A DNA stretch of 33,148 nucleotides, from positions 1 to 33,148 of IMG/VR virus record IMGVR_UViG_3300025450_000076, one strand, 5' to 3'. Positions 14,615 to 22,952 of the stretch are shown here, one piece after another. The position numbers were made by a program, and so were the translations under genes. Each line of letters starts with the position of its first letter. The first letter of the stretch is position 1. Origin of the DNA: a virus. Below the pieces are notes generated by a model. That model worked only from the letters and a program-made list of their open reading frames with translations, did no database searches and was not told the DNA's origin.

Positions 14615-15622
14615 ATGACGCTGGATTCGTCCACAGTCGTCGAGGATACCGAGGCCCTCACAGGCACGGCGGCTTCGGAAAACGACATTTCTTCAGACGT
14701 ATCGTCGGAACCGTCTACCGACACGGGCTCCACGGAGTCCACGAGCACCGAGTCAGACGTAAAGCCCAAGTCCCTGCTGGAACTCGCGGAAGAGGCCCTG
14801 AAGGAGACAAACGGCGGGGACCCGTCATCCCAGGGAAAGGAAACCAAGACCGAGACGGAAGCGGAAGTCAAGGCAGAGACCAAGACCGATGCGACCAACA
14901 CGGATGCGGACGTCCCCTTTCATAAGCACCCTCGCTGGCAGCAAGTTATCAGCGAGAACAAGGCCCTGAAGGAAAAGGCCCAAGTCGTAGATCAACTGGT
15001 GAACTTCGCCAAAGCGAACCACATGGAGGTTCAGGATCTGGATGCGGGGGCACAACTGGTTGCACTGGTTAGGACCAATCCTGCCAAAGCACTGGAAGTC
15101 ATCGCCCCTTTGTACCAGCACCTGGCAGCCAAGTCCGGCGCGGTTCTCCCAAACGATCTGAAGGACAGGGTAGACAAGGGCTTTGTGGATCAGGCCACCG
15201 CCGAGGAGCTGGCACGAGCCAGGGCCCAGACGCAGTGGAACGATGAGCAGGCCAGGCTAAGGGCCCAGCGCGACGCTGAGGCCAACCACGCCCAGACCGC
15301 CGTCCAGATCCAACAGGGTGTGAACGATTGGGAGACCAGGCAGAGGGCCACCGATCCCGACTTTGAGGCCAAGGCCAAGCCGATTGAGCGCACGATCAAG
15401 GCGCTGCTGTTCGAAAAGGGCCAGCCCAGGAACCAGGCGGAAGCGATCGCGCTGGCTGATGAAGCCAAGAAGATCGTCGAGGCGGAGTTCAAGAGGCTGA
15501 ACTTCAACAGCAAGCCGGCGATCAAGCCGACGACCGGCGGGGGAACGAACAAGAATCTGACCACCGAGCCCAAGAGCCTGATGGAGGCTGCAATGTTGGG
15601 GCTGCGGATGGCACACGGATAA
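14615..15622 (+). CDS. Capsid scaffolding protein candidate, 335 aa
   Basis: Position directly before the major capsid gene and composition fit a scaffold. The first ~100 residues are Ser/Thr/Glu/Asp-rich and disordered. They are followed by long charged helices (WQQVISENKALKEKAQVVDQL; ATAEELARARAQTQWNDEQARLRAQRDAEANHAQ), probably coiled coils, and a short C-terminal helix (SLMEAAMLGLRMA) of the sort that binds coat protein. No protease signature is present. AGGA precedes ATG 14615. Confidence 0.75.
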   Translation: MTLDSSTVVEDTEALTGTAASENDISSDVSSEPSTDTGSTESTSTESDVKPKSLLELAEEALKETNGGDPSSQGKETKTETEAEVKAETKTDATNTDADVPFHKHPRWQQVISENKALKEKAQVVDQLVNFAKANHMEVQDLDAGAQLVALVRTNPAKALEVIAPLYQHLAAKSGAVLPNDLKDRVDKGFVDQATAEELARARAQTQWNDEQARLRAQRDAEANHAQTAVQIQQGVNDWETRQRATDPDFEAKAKPIERTIKALLFEKGQPRNQAEAIALADEAKKIVEAEFKRLNFNSKPAIKPTTGGGTNKNLTTEPKSLMEAAMLGLRMAHG

Positions 15623-15637
15623 CAAGGGACCGAAGAA

Positions 15638-16687
15638 ATGGCATTCTCGACTGCTGAACTCAACAACATCGCCAACACCACGCTGACGTATTTCGTCCGC
15701 GGCGGTGCTCTGGCGCAGACGATCCAGGCCAAGCCGCTGCTCAACAAGCTCGAGGGCAAGAAGAAGACTTTCCCCGGCGGCAAGGACAACATCTCCTACC
15801 CGGTCGTGTTCGACTACACCACGGCGATTGCGGGCTTCAGCGACTACGACACGCTGACCTACGCCAACCCGGCCAACACCCTCAGGGTCGCGTATCCCTG
15901 GAAGCTGATCAACGCCGGCATCTCCTTCTCCGAGCACGAGCTGAATGCCAACGGCATCACCGTCGTTGACGACCTGACCGGCAAGACGACTTCCGAGAAG
16001 TCCAAGGCCGAGATGGTCCAGCTGACCAACGTCCTCGAGGAGAAGTTCAAGGACCTCGCCGAGGGTTGGGCCAGGACCTTCAACACGATGCTCTGGGAGG
16101 ACGGCACCCAGTCCGCCAAGCAGGTTCCCGGCATTCGCTCGTTCATCGTGGACGACCCGACTGCCTCGGCCAGCATCGGCGGCATCGACCAGTCCGTGGT
16201 CACTCTCTGGAGGAACCGTAGCCTGGTTGGCGGCAACGCCATCGCGGCTTCCGGATCCAACGCGGCCAACGCGGTTCTGATCACGACTCTCCAGACGGAG
16301 ATCAGGCAGCTCCGCAGGTATGGCAAGGGCCCCAGCATCTGCCTGTGCGGCAGTGCCTTCCTTGACCAGCTGCTCGCCGAGAAGAGGGCCAAGGGCTACT
16401 TCACGCTGAATGGCTTCGACAAGCGCCAGGACCTGTCGGTCGGCGATGTCGATATCGACGGCGTGAACGTGGTCTACGACCCGACCCTGGACGACCAGTC
16501 CATGTCCAAGAGGGGATATTTCCTCGACCTGGACGCGATCAGGCTGGAAGTGCTGGACGGCGAGGACAAGAAGATCCACACGCCGGCGAGGCCTGCTAAC
16601 CAGTATGTCTTCTACAGGGCAATGACCTGGAAGGGCGGACTGACCTGCAAGCAGCGCAACACCTCGGGCGTCTACGCCATCGCGTAG
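15638..16687 (+). CDS. Major capsid protein, 349 aa
   Basis: Length, order and the helical start (ELNNIANTTLTYFVRGGALA) followed by a beta-rich body fit a major coat protein, probably with an HK97-like fold. A long helix (TSEKSKAEMVQLTNVLEEKFKDLAEGW at about 125-151) fits the spine helix. Codon use is strongly biased to C- and G-ending codons, as expected of a highly expressed gene. It ends with TAG and is followed by a large stem-loop. Confidence 0.82.
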   Translation: MAFSTAELNNIANTTLTYFVRGGALAQTIQAKPLLNKLEGKKKTFPGGKDNISYPVVFDYTTAIAGFSDYDTLTYANPANTLRVAYPWKLINAGISFSEHELNANGITVVDDLTGKTTSEKSKAEMVQLTNVLEEKFKDLAEGWARTFNTMLWEDGTQSAKQVPGIRSFIVDDPTASASIGGIDQSVVTLWRNRSLVGGNAIAASGSNAANAVLITTLQTEIRQLRRYGKGPSICLCGSAFLDQLLAEKRAKGYFTLNGFDKRQDLSVGDVDIDGVNVVYDPTLDDQSMSKRGYFLDLDAIRLEVLDGEDKKIHTPARPANQYVFYRAMTWKGGLTCKQRNTSGVYAIA

Positions 16688-16700
16688 TCGCTTTGCCGAG

Positions 16701-16730
16701 CGGGGGCCCGGATCAGATTCTGGGCCCCCG
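16701..16730 (+). terminator. Stem-loop after the major capsid gene
   Basis: CGGGGGCCC (16701-16709) pairs perfectly with GGGCCCCCG (16722-16730) over a 12-base loop, 13 bases past the capsid stop. No T-tract follows, so it may be a partial terminator, a Rho-coupled site or an mRNA 3' stabiliser for the capsid message. Confidence 0.5.
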
Positions 16731-16799
16731 ATTGGCACCTGACATTCACCTCCGCGGCTGCCCTATGCATCGCAAGCCACCCAAGGAAGGACAGACACC

Positions 16800-17141
16800 A
16801 TGAAGATCTACTCCGGCGTGCTCAGGCTCTATGACGCCCACAGCACCTCCGTCAACGAGGTTCCCGTCTCCAACATTTCGGCCCCCGAGGTTCTGGTCCT
16901 CAGGGACATTCACGGCCCCACCAGTCTGCGCAATCTGCGCCAGGTGGACAACCAGAACCGCAGGCACGCCGACGAATGGGACCGTCTGGAAGCCCGCTAT
17001 CAGAACACGGCGCACACGGATGCCCGCGACGTTCTGAAGAGAGTTTTTCCCGCCGGGCGCGGCTCCAAGCTGCCCCTGGAAGTGGACCTGGAGTGCACCA
17101 TGGGCCCCTCTGATGCGCCTGAAGAGGCCGAGGCAGCCTAA
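16800..17141 (+). CDS. Small head-associated protein of unknown function, 113 aa
   Basis: AAGGA precedes ATG 16800 (MKIYSGVLRLYD). A beta-rich first half is followed by a helix (NRRHADEWDRLEARYQN) and an acidic Ala/Glu-rich tail. No family is recognised. The position between the capsid and putative decoration genes suggests a head-completion or tail-joining role. Confidence 0.65.
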   Translation: MKIYSGVLRLYDAHSTSVNEVPVSNISAPEVLVLRDIHGPTSLRNLRQVDNQNRRHADEWDRLEARYQNTAHTDARDVLKRVFPAGRGSKLPLEVDLECTMGPSDAPEEAEAA

Positions 17142-17158
17142 ACAGCAAGAGGCAACGA

Positions 17159-17980
17159 ATGGCTAACGATAAGATTACCCTGACGGTCGCTACCGACGTT
17201 GCCACGAATGGAACACTGACGGTCCCCTATCCGACCGGATACGGGGCCGGCGACTACGAGCAGGAGCTGGGCCATACCGTGGCCGCCTTCCAGCACGTCT
17301 ATGCCCAGGGCAAGGACTTCACGCTGGCGTTCGGCAGCTCGAACATCACCCTGACCTGGAAGGCCGGCATTACGCTGGCCGCCGGGACTCCGGTCATCGT
17401 CGGGCTGGTGCGGCGCACGAGCGCGGCGGGCAGGCTCAGGGTCATTAACCTGGGTGTGCCGGCTGCGGCCTCGGCTGTCTCGCTGTTTGCCTCGGCGGCC
17501 CTGGTTGGGACTGGCGCCCGGACCGTGGCGCTGCTTGCCGGCGGCCAGACCTTCGACGTTCCCAGGACCGTCCAGATCGTGTGCGCGGCTGACGAGCACA
17601 CCAAGACCTTCACGGTGACCGGCACGGACGTTTCCGGCGCCACGGTCTCCGAGGTCATCGCCGGCGTCAACACCGCGACGGCCACCGGCAAGGTGGCCTT
17701 CAAGACCGTCTCCTCGGTCGTGGCCTCGGCGGCCACCACCGGCGCAATCAGCATCGGAACCTCGGCGGTTCTGGGTCTGCCCGAGGTCGTCAAGGGACCT
17801 GGCTACGTGCTGGCCGATCTGGTTGATGGCGTCCAGGGCGGCACCCGCGGCACGGTGGTTGCCGGCGACCCTACCGGAGTTGGCGATTTGCGCGGCACCT
17901 ATGCACCGGCGACGTCCCCGAACGGGACGCACGCCTACACGCTGATTGTCGCGGCTGCCGATAGCGGGCCAGCGGCTTAA
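17159..17980 (+). CDS. Beta-rich putative virion protein, 273 aa
   Basis: Starts MANDKITLTVATD. Nearly the whole protein is Ala/Thr/Val/Gly-rich with alternating hydrophobic residues, typical of beta-sandwich virion proteins. A middle segment (QIVCAADEHTKTFTVTGTDVSG) resembles repeated beta units. No catalytic motif is seen. It follows the capsid gene cluster and precedes the tail adaptor gene, so a capsid decoration or head fibre role is plausible. Confidence 0.6.
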   Translation: MANDKITLTVATDVATNGTLTVPYPTGYGAGDYEQELGHTVAAFQHVYAQGKDFTLAFGSSNITLTWKAGITLAAGTPVIVGLVRRTSAAGRLRVINLGVPAAASAVSLFASAALVGTGARTVALLAGGQTFDVPRTVQIVCAADEHTKTFTVTGTDVSGATVSEVIAGVNTATATGKVAFKTVSSVVASAATTGAISIGTSAVLGLPEVVKGPGYVLADLVDGVQGGTRGTVVAGDPTGVGDLRGTYAPATSPNGTHAYTLIVAAADSGPAA

Positions 17981-17991
17981 GGAGGCCCGCC

Positions 17992-18750
17992 ATGGGCGTT
18001 TCTCTCGCCGATCTGGTAACCGATCTCAGGGCCGAGGTGGGCGACTCGATGACGCCCAGCCACGGCGTTGACGACTACGAGTCCTACAAGCACCTGCTGT
18101 ATCGCGTCCAGCGCAGGCTCTATGAGGAGCTCGACTGGCCGACCATGGAGACCTACCAGGACAAGCCGGTCGTCCCCGGCGAGCGGTTCTACGACCTGCC
18201 GTCAGGGATCAACTGGCACCGCATCCGGAAAGTGGTTGTCCGCTACGGCAACCAGTGGGCTGACCTGGACGAGGGCATCGGGCCCGAGCACCTGAACGTC
18301 TACAACTCCGACAACGTGAACACGTCGGGCACCTATACCACCAGGTTCAACCCGCCGCTGCGCTGGAAGATCTGGGGAGAGGGGCCAGGCGGCGCGCCCC
18401 AGTTCGAGGTGTGGCCGATTCCGGCTGCCAACACGGTGGTGCGGTTCTATGGGCTGCGCCCGCTGAACGACCTGATCACGGACACCGACCAGTGCGATCT
18501 GGATGATCGTGTGATCGTGCTTTTTGCGGCCTCTGAGCTGCTGGCCCGGCGCGGAGACGCCGATGCGCCGCTCAAGCTGAAAGCCGCCAACTCCTTCCTG
18601 GACCGGTTGAAGTCCAGGTGGTCCAGCCAGAAGCGCAGCCGCCCTCTGGTGATGGGCGGGGCTAATCGTCGGGGTGTCCACATGCCCCAGGTTGTCGTCT
18701 CTTACCCCGCGGGCGTGGACTGGCCGCCGGGTGTCACCCCAGGCCACTGA
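17992..18750 (+). CDS. Head-tail adaptor, T7 gp11 / P22 gp4-like candidate, 252 aa
   Basis: A strong TAAGGAGG ribosome binding site precedes ATG 17992. The N-terminus (LADLVTDLRAEVGDSMTPSHG) is helical. It is followed by YKHLLYRVQRRLYEELDWPT, the short beta part GERFYDLPSG and a C-terminal helix (DRLKSRWSSQKR). This layout is shared by adaptor/tail-tube proteins of podoviruses, which connect portal and nozzle. Size and place directly upstream of the nozzle candidate support the call. There is no sequence signature proving it. Confidence 0.68.
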   Translation: MGVSLADLVTDLRAEVGDSMTPSHGVDDYESYKHLLYRVQRRLYEELDWPTMETYQDKPVVPGERFYDLPSGINWHRIRKVVVRYGNQWADLDEGIGPEHLNVYNSDNVNTSGTYTTRFNPPLRWKIWGEGPGGAPQFEVWPIPAANTVVRFYGLRPLNDLITDTDQCDLDDRVIVLFAASELLARRGDADAPLKLKAANSFLDRLKSRWSSQKRSRPLVMGGANRRGVHMPQVVVSYPAGVDWPPGVTPGH

Positions 18751-18813
18751 TTGGGCGAATGCCCTTCAAAAGCCGGATTTATCAAGCAAACGAGCGAGCC
18801 TGGGGGCATGGAG

Positions 18814-19155
18814 ATGAGTTTCGAGTTCAACGATTGGCCCAAGATCGCCGTTGCGCTGATCGCCGGTCTCCTGTCCTTTTTCTGGCGGGAGCTGACAGGC
18901 GCAAGGAAGGACGCTATGCAGGCCACCCGCGAGTTGACCATGCGCTTCGAGGCGCACGAGGACAAGGACGACGACAGGCACGTTGCCGAGAATCGCAATC
19001 TTGAAGGCAAGATGACCGACCTGGAAAGGACGCTGTATCAGAACTTCGCCAGAAACGACGCCATCGAGGCCCTGGAGAACCGGTTCGAAAAGCGCCTGAA
19101 CAGCATGGAATCCAAGATCGACACCATTCTGACCGCCGTGTGTCGCAAGCCATAA
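18814..19155 (+). CDS. Small membrane protein with coiled coil, 113 aa
   Basis: I start at ATG 18814 (MSFEFNDWPK), with GGGGG seven bases upstream; a TTG at 18751 directly after the previous stop is possible but has no such site. Residues 9-25 (PKIAVALIAGLLSFFWR) form one membrane segment. The remaining ~85 residues are charged heptad-like helix (RFEAHEDKDDDRHVAENRNLEGKM and onward). This build resembles XhlA-type or holin-associated proteins, but its location inside the tail region, away from the lysis cassette, leaves the role open. Confidence 0.65.
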   Translation: MSFEFNDWPKIAVALIAGLLSFFWRELTGARKDAMQATRELTMRFEAHEDKDDDRHVAENRNLEGKMTDLERTLYQNFARNDAIEALENRFEKRLNSMESKIDTILTAVCRKP

Positions 19156-19167
19156 GGAGCTCCCGAT

Positions 19168-21294
19168 ATGGCCGGCCAGAGTGAGATGATCCCCTACGCA
19201 GTGTTCTCGGACTTCCGGGGCGGCCTGGATGCGCGCCGCATGCCGATCAACGGCGTGCCGGGCACCTTGCAGACGGCCACCAACGTCCTGGTCAGCCGCG
19301 GCGGCGAGCTGGAGAAGCGCAAGGCCTTTGTGCCCCAGATCACCCTGCCTGACGGGACGTTCGGGCTGTGGTCGTGCGCGGGCAACCTGTATACGTTTGG
19401 CAGCGCCACGGCCCCCACGATGCCCAACGGGGTCATCTACCAGCAGCTGGTCCACCCCACGGGCGCCACCATGCAGCGCCTGGTGGACGCGGCGAACTTT
19501 GCAGGGAAAATCTACGCCGTCGCCCAGTTCGTGGACGGCAGCATCCACCACTTCTACGACGGCGCCATCATCCCCTTCTGGAGGGACGGCACCTATGCCG
19601 ACGCGTCGCCGGCGAACTTCCCCAACCAGATCAACAACAACATCCAGCTGGCCGCCTATCTGGCGGCGGTGATCGACGCCAGCCCCGCCTATTCGGCGCG
19701 GGCCCAGGTCAACTCGGTGATCGTCAGTGCCCAGGTGCCGGGGACGGCCTTCACCTATTCGGCCTCGGTAGCGTCGGGCGGCACGGGGACCACCATTGCC
19801 GTCAATCTGGTAACCGCCAACGTGGCAGCCTCAGCAGGCTCCCAGGCCGTGGCCACCATGACCGTGGCCAGCGGCTACAACGCGGCCACCGACTATGTGA
19901 CCGGCATCACCGCCGGCCCGACCGGTCCCCAGCTCCTGGGGGCTCCTGTCGCCTGGCAGGGCAACGCCGCCGACACCGCGACCGCCATTGCCACCCAGAT
20001 CAACCGCTGGGGCTCCCAGTTCTCGGCCACGGCCACGGGCGCCGTGGTCTCAATCACCGGGCCCATGATCGGCACCGCCTTGAACGGAACCGAGCTGGTG
20101 GCCACCGTGGACGGCCAGATGACGCTGGGGGCCATGACCAGCTTCATGGGCGGCTCCGGCGCCGTCGCCCCTGTCGCCCAAGTCGTCCAGTTCGACATCG
20201 ACGGCCCCTACACCGAGGCCGCCGTCTACCAGATTCTGGTTGGCAGTCTGACCGCTACGAAAGCAGCCACCCTAACCAGCAAGGGCACGGTCATCAAGGC
20301 GCACCGCCAGAAGATCTATGCGGGCAACCAGTCCGTCATGGAGTTCTGCGCGATCAACAGCCCGACCTACTGGACGCCGCTGGCCACCGGCGACACGACG
20401 AACCCGCCCGGCGCAGGCTTTGTGGACTTGGCCACCAACGGCTTTGGATCGGACCCGATCACGGCGATCTCGACGCTGAACCAGTATCTGGTCTTCTTCG
20501 CCCAGCACGGCGTCCAGGTGTGGAGCATCGACCCGGACCCCGCCAAGAACGCGCTTGCCCAGCCCATCGAGAACATGGGCACCCGCTTCACGCACTCAGT
20601 GCAGCCGTTCGGCGGCATGGATATCGGCGTGCTGTTCCTGCATGATTCCGGCATCCGGGCCATCAAGCCGCAGATGATCACCGGCTATGTGTCGGCCAAC
20701 GACGCGGGCTTCCCGGTGGATCCCCTGATCACGGCGGACCTGGCGGCGCTGAATCAGACGGACATCAACAACATCCGCAGTCTGGTCACGCCAAAGGACT
20801 ATGCCTACTGGTTGTCCATTGGGTCCAAGATTTACGTCCTGAGCTATCACCCCAATGCCCAGATCCAGGCGTGGTCGGTCTTCCAGCCCGGCTTCACGGT
20901 GGACAGCATGGTGGTCAACGACCAACAGGTCTGGGTGCGCGACACCAACAACCAGCTCTACCTGTATGGGGGAACCGATGGCAACACCTACGATTCTTGC
21001 CCCGTGGAGGTGGCTACCCAGTTTGTGGACGGCGGCTCGCCGTCGGCTTTCAAGCGACTTCAGTCTTTTGACGCTGCCGTTCTGGGGACATGGGACGTGG
21101 AGGTGATGGTCGATCCGCGCAAGAACAAGGTCGTCCAGCGCATCGGCCAGATCGACGAGTCCACCTTCCGTGGGGGCGCGGTTACCGTGACCGCGCGGTG
21201 CAACCACATGGCGTTGCGCTTCACCAGCGCCTATCCGGGGCCGGCCACGATCAGCTCGGCCATCCTGCACTTCGACCCGCAGAACGTCTCTTAA
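19168..21294 (+). CDS. Tail nozzle protein, T7 gp12-like candidate, 708 aa
   Basis: A strong AAGGAG precedes ATG 19168. The N-terminal segment (YAVFSDFRGGLDARRMPING, then LQTATNVLVSRGGELEKRKAF) matches the beginning of podovirus tail nozzle proteins I remember, which open with a short strand reading D-F-x-G-G-L. The body is beta-rich, as expected of a propeller-like nozzle. It contains an inserted Ala/Thr/Gly-rich region (about residues 185-345) that may be an Ig-like decoration. Order after the adaptor gene supports the assignment. Confidence 0.68.
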   Translation: MAGQSEMIPYAVFSDFRGGLDARRMPINGVPGTLQTATNVLVSRGGELEKRKAFVPQITLPDGTFGLWSCAGNLYTFGSATAPTMPNGVIYQQLVHPTGATMQRLVDAANFAGKIYAVAQFVDGSIHHFYDGAIIPFWRDGTYADASPANFPNQINNNIQLAAYLAAVIDASPAYSARAQVNSVIVSAQVPGTAFTYSASVASGGTGTTIAVNLVTANVAASAGSQAVATMTVASGYNAATDYVTGITAGPTGPQLLGAPVAWQGNAADTATAIATQINRWGSQFSATATGAVVSITGPMIGTALNGTELVATVDGQMTLGAMTSFMGGSGAVAPVAQVVQFDIDGPYTEAAVYQILVGSLTATKAATLTSKGTVIKAHRQKIYAGNQSVMEFCAINSPTYWTPLATGDTTNPPGAGFVDLATNGFGSDPITAISTLNQYLVFFAQHGVQVWSIDPDPAKNALAQPIENMGTRFTHSVQPFGGMDIGVLFLHDSGIRAIKPQMITGYVSANDAGFPVDPLITADLAALNQTDINNIRSLVTPKDYAYWLSIGSKIYVLSYHPNAQIQAWSVFQPGFTVDSMVVNDQQVWVRDTNNQLYLYGGTDGNTYDSCPVEVATQFVDGGSPSAFKRLQSFDAAVLGTWDVEVMVDPRKNKVVQRIGQIDESTFRGGAVTVTARCNHMALRFTSAYPGPATISSAILHFDPQNVS

Positions 21295-21325
21295 GCCCCC
21301 AAACAGGGCGGAAGCGGGCATAAAT

Positions 21326-21344
21326 CCTGATTTAGCCTGAAACA
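21326..21344 (+). promoter_or_regulatory. Repeated intergenic motif, copy 3 (before ejection genes)
   Basis: CCTGATTTAGCCTGAAACA, identical to 5567-5585. It lies in the 60-base gap after the nozzle gene and ends 10 bases before the ATG of the first ejection protein gene, just ahead of an AAGGGA ribosome binding site. Confidence 0.55.
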
Positions 21345-21354
21345 AGGGAACGCC

Positions 21355-22089
21355 ATGGCAACCGCCCCCACCACCCCGACCGGCATCACCAGCATCCTGA
21401 GCCAGTTGCCCACGGGCATCTCTGGCCAGCCGGGCTATTCTGGCGCGCTGTCCAGCCTGTTCTCGGGCGCTCTGGGCCCGCAATACCAGGGCATGATCCA
21501 AGACCAGCTGGGCATGACGCCGGCGGCTGTCGGCGCCTCCCAGGCGGCCACGGCCAACGAGCAGCAGCGCCAGACCAACCTGACGGGCGCCCAGACCAGC
21601 ATCAACAGCGCCTTCGACGGGCTGGCGGCTACCATGCCAGGCCAAGTCCAGCAGGCCTATATGAACACGAACATGCCGCTGGTGGACAACACCTGGTCCC
21701 AGAACCGGGCCCAGATGATCTACGGCATGGCCCGCGGCGGCAACGACAAGAGCTCGGCGGCGGCAACCGGCCTGGGCGACACGCTGTTTGGCTACAACCA
21801 GGCGCGCCAGGGCGTGGCCAACGACGCGATGACGGCGGCCCAGAACACCGCCGACCAGATCAACAAGGCACGCTCCAGCACGGTCAACGCCTCGTATGGC
21901 GCCTATAACCCGATGGCGGCAGCCGACACGGCGACGGCTGGCCTGAACGCCAGCACCAAGCCTGCCCAGATTAGCCAGCTTGGCACGATTCTGAACAGCC
22001 TGATGGGCCAGGCCGGAACCGCTGCCCAGGCCAAGGGCCAGGGCTACGGCAACGCATATAACGTATTCCTGCCAACGGCGGTGGCATAA
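21355..22089 (+). CDS. Putative internal / ejection protein, 244 aa
   Basis: Starts MATAPTTPTGITS behind AAGGGA and the repeated motif. It is rich in Ala, Gln, Gly, Asn and Thr, with predicted helices (ANEQQRQTNLTGAQTSINSAFDGL) and no Trp-rich core. Position after the tail nozzle and the similar composition of the following genes suggest one of the proteins stored in the virion and ejected with DNA. No catalytic motif is seen. Its TAA overlaps the next ATG (TAATG). Confidence 0.6.
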   Translation: MATAPTTPTGITSILSQLPTGISGQPGYSGALSSLFSGALGPQYQGMIQDQLGMTPAAVGASQAATANEQQRQTNLTGAQTSINSAFDGLAATMPGQVQQAYMNTNMPLVDNTWSQNRAQMIYGMARGGNDKSSAAATGLGDTLFGYNQARQGVANDAMTAAQNTADQINKARSSTVNASYGAYNPMAAADTATAGLNASTKPAQISQLGTILNSLMGQAGTAAQAKGQGYGNAYNVFLPTAVA

Positions 22090-22943
22090 TGGACGCGGGC
22101 ATCAACTGGAACATGAACGGCAACGGGGGCTTCGGCGACCCGAACGCGCCCATGGGCGTCTCCGACCAGAAGACGATCTACACGAGCCCCGGTGGCTTGC
22201 CCAACATCTCCGTTAACCCCGCGGAGCTGTTGAACCGGGTGGCCATGATCAGCGGCATGACTCCCCAGCAGCAGTTGGCCGTAGACCCCACGCTGGCGGG
22301 CGCTTACACCCAGTACGGCGCCCAGACCTGGAACAACAACCAGCGCGCCGGCATCATGGCCGACAACATGGCCAAGCAAAACGGCTACCAGCAGCAGGCC
22401 GTCGCCGGGCTGAACGGGATGACCGGCGCATATTCGGCGCTGCCCCAGACGGCTGGCATCGACGCGGCCCGCCACACGGCCACCCTGAATGGGGCAACCG
22501 TCCCGGCCACTGGCGGCGGACCCGGAGGCGGGGCGGGCTTTATGGCCATGCCGGGCGCAACCGGTATGGCAGGCGCCTTCGCCCAGCATGTCGGCGACCA
22601 GTCGGGCCAGCGCTCGGCCACGCAAGCCCAGAATCTGGGCCAGCTTGGCGGCATCACCCAGGCCTTCTCCCAAGCAGGCAACCAGGCCGAGCGCGCCGGC
22701 GAGGGCATCACCCAGGCTGGCAACTTCTCCCAGGGCCAGCAGAGCACCGTGGCCCCGGCCTTCCAGTCCGCGAATGCCCAGGCGGCCAACTATGCGGGCG
22801 CCGGACAGATGATGGGCCAGGCGGGGCAACTGGGACAGATGGCCAAATTGTTTGCGGGATCGCCAATGCCGTCAGCCCAGCAAATGAGGCAATGGGCCCA
22901 GCCAGTTGGCTCTACAGACCCGTATCTTAAGTTCATGAACTAG
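22089..22943 (+). CDS. Putative internal / ejection protein, 284 aa
   Basis: Coupled to the previous gene by a TAATG overlap. The protein is Gly/Ala/Gln/Met/Asn-rich, with long stretches such as QNLGQLGGITQAFSQAGNQ and a glycine-rich patch at about 138-146. No enzymatic motif or signal peptide is visible. Composition and place suggest a virion-internal protein able to unfold and pass through the tail; this is inference. It ends with TAG. Confidence 0.6.
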   Translation: MDAGINWNMNGNGGFGDPNAPMGVSDQKTIYTSPGGLPNISVNPAELLNRVAMISGMTPQQQLAVDPTLAGAYTQYGAQTWNNNQRAGIMADNMAKQNGYQQQAVAGLNGMTGAYSALPQTAGIDAARHTATLNGATVPATGGGPGGGAGFMAMPGATGMAGAFAQHVGDQSGQRSATQAQNLGQLGGITQAFSQAGNQAERAGEGITQAGNFSQGQQSTVAPAFQSANAQAANYAGAGQMMGQAGQLGQMAKLFAGSPMPSAQQMRQWAQPVGSTDPYLKFMN

Positions 22944-22952
22944 AGGTCCAAG

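Noticed and set aside
15257-16738. A 493-codon minus-strand frame across scaffold and capsid genes
   Set aside because: Antisense shadow of two strongly biased structural genes; no family features.
19368-20645. A 425-codon plus-strand frame inside the nozzle gene
   Set aside because: The product is almost only Arg, His, Gly, Pro and Asp, typical of a shifted frame of GC-rich DNA. Unlike the frame inside the methyltransferase gene it resembles no protein I know.
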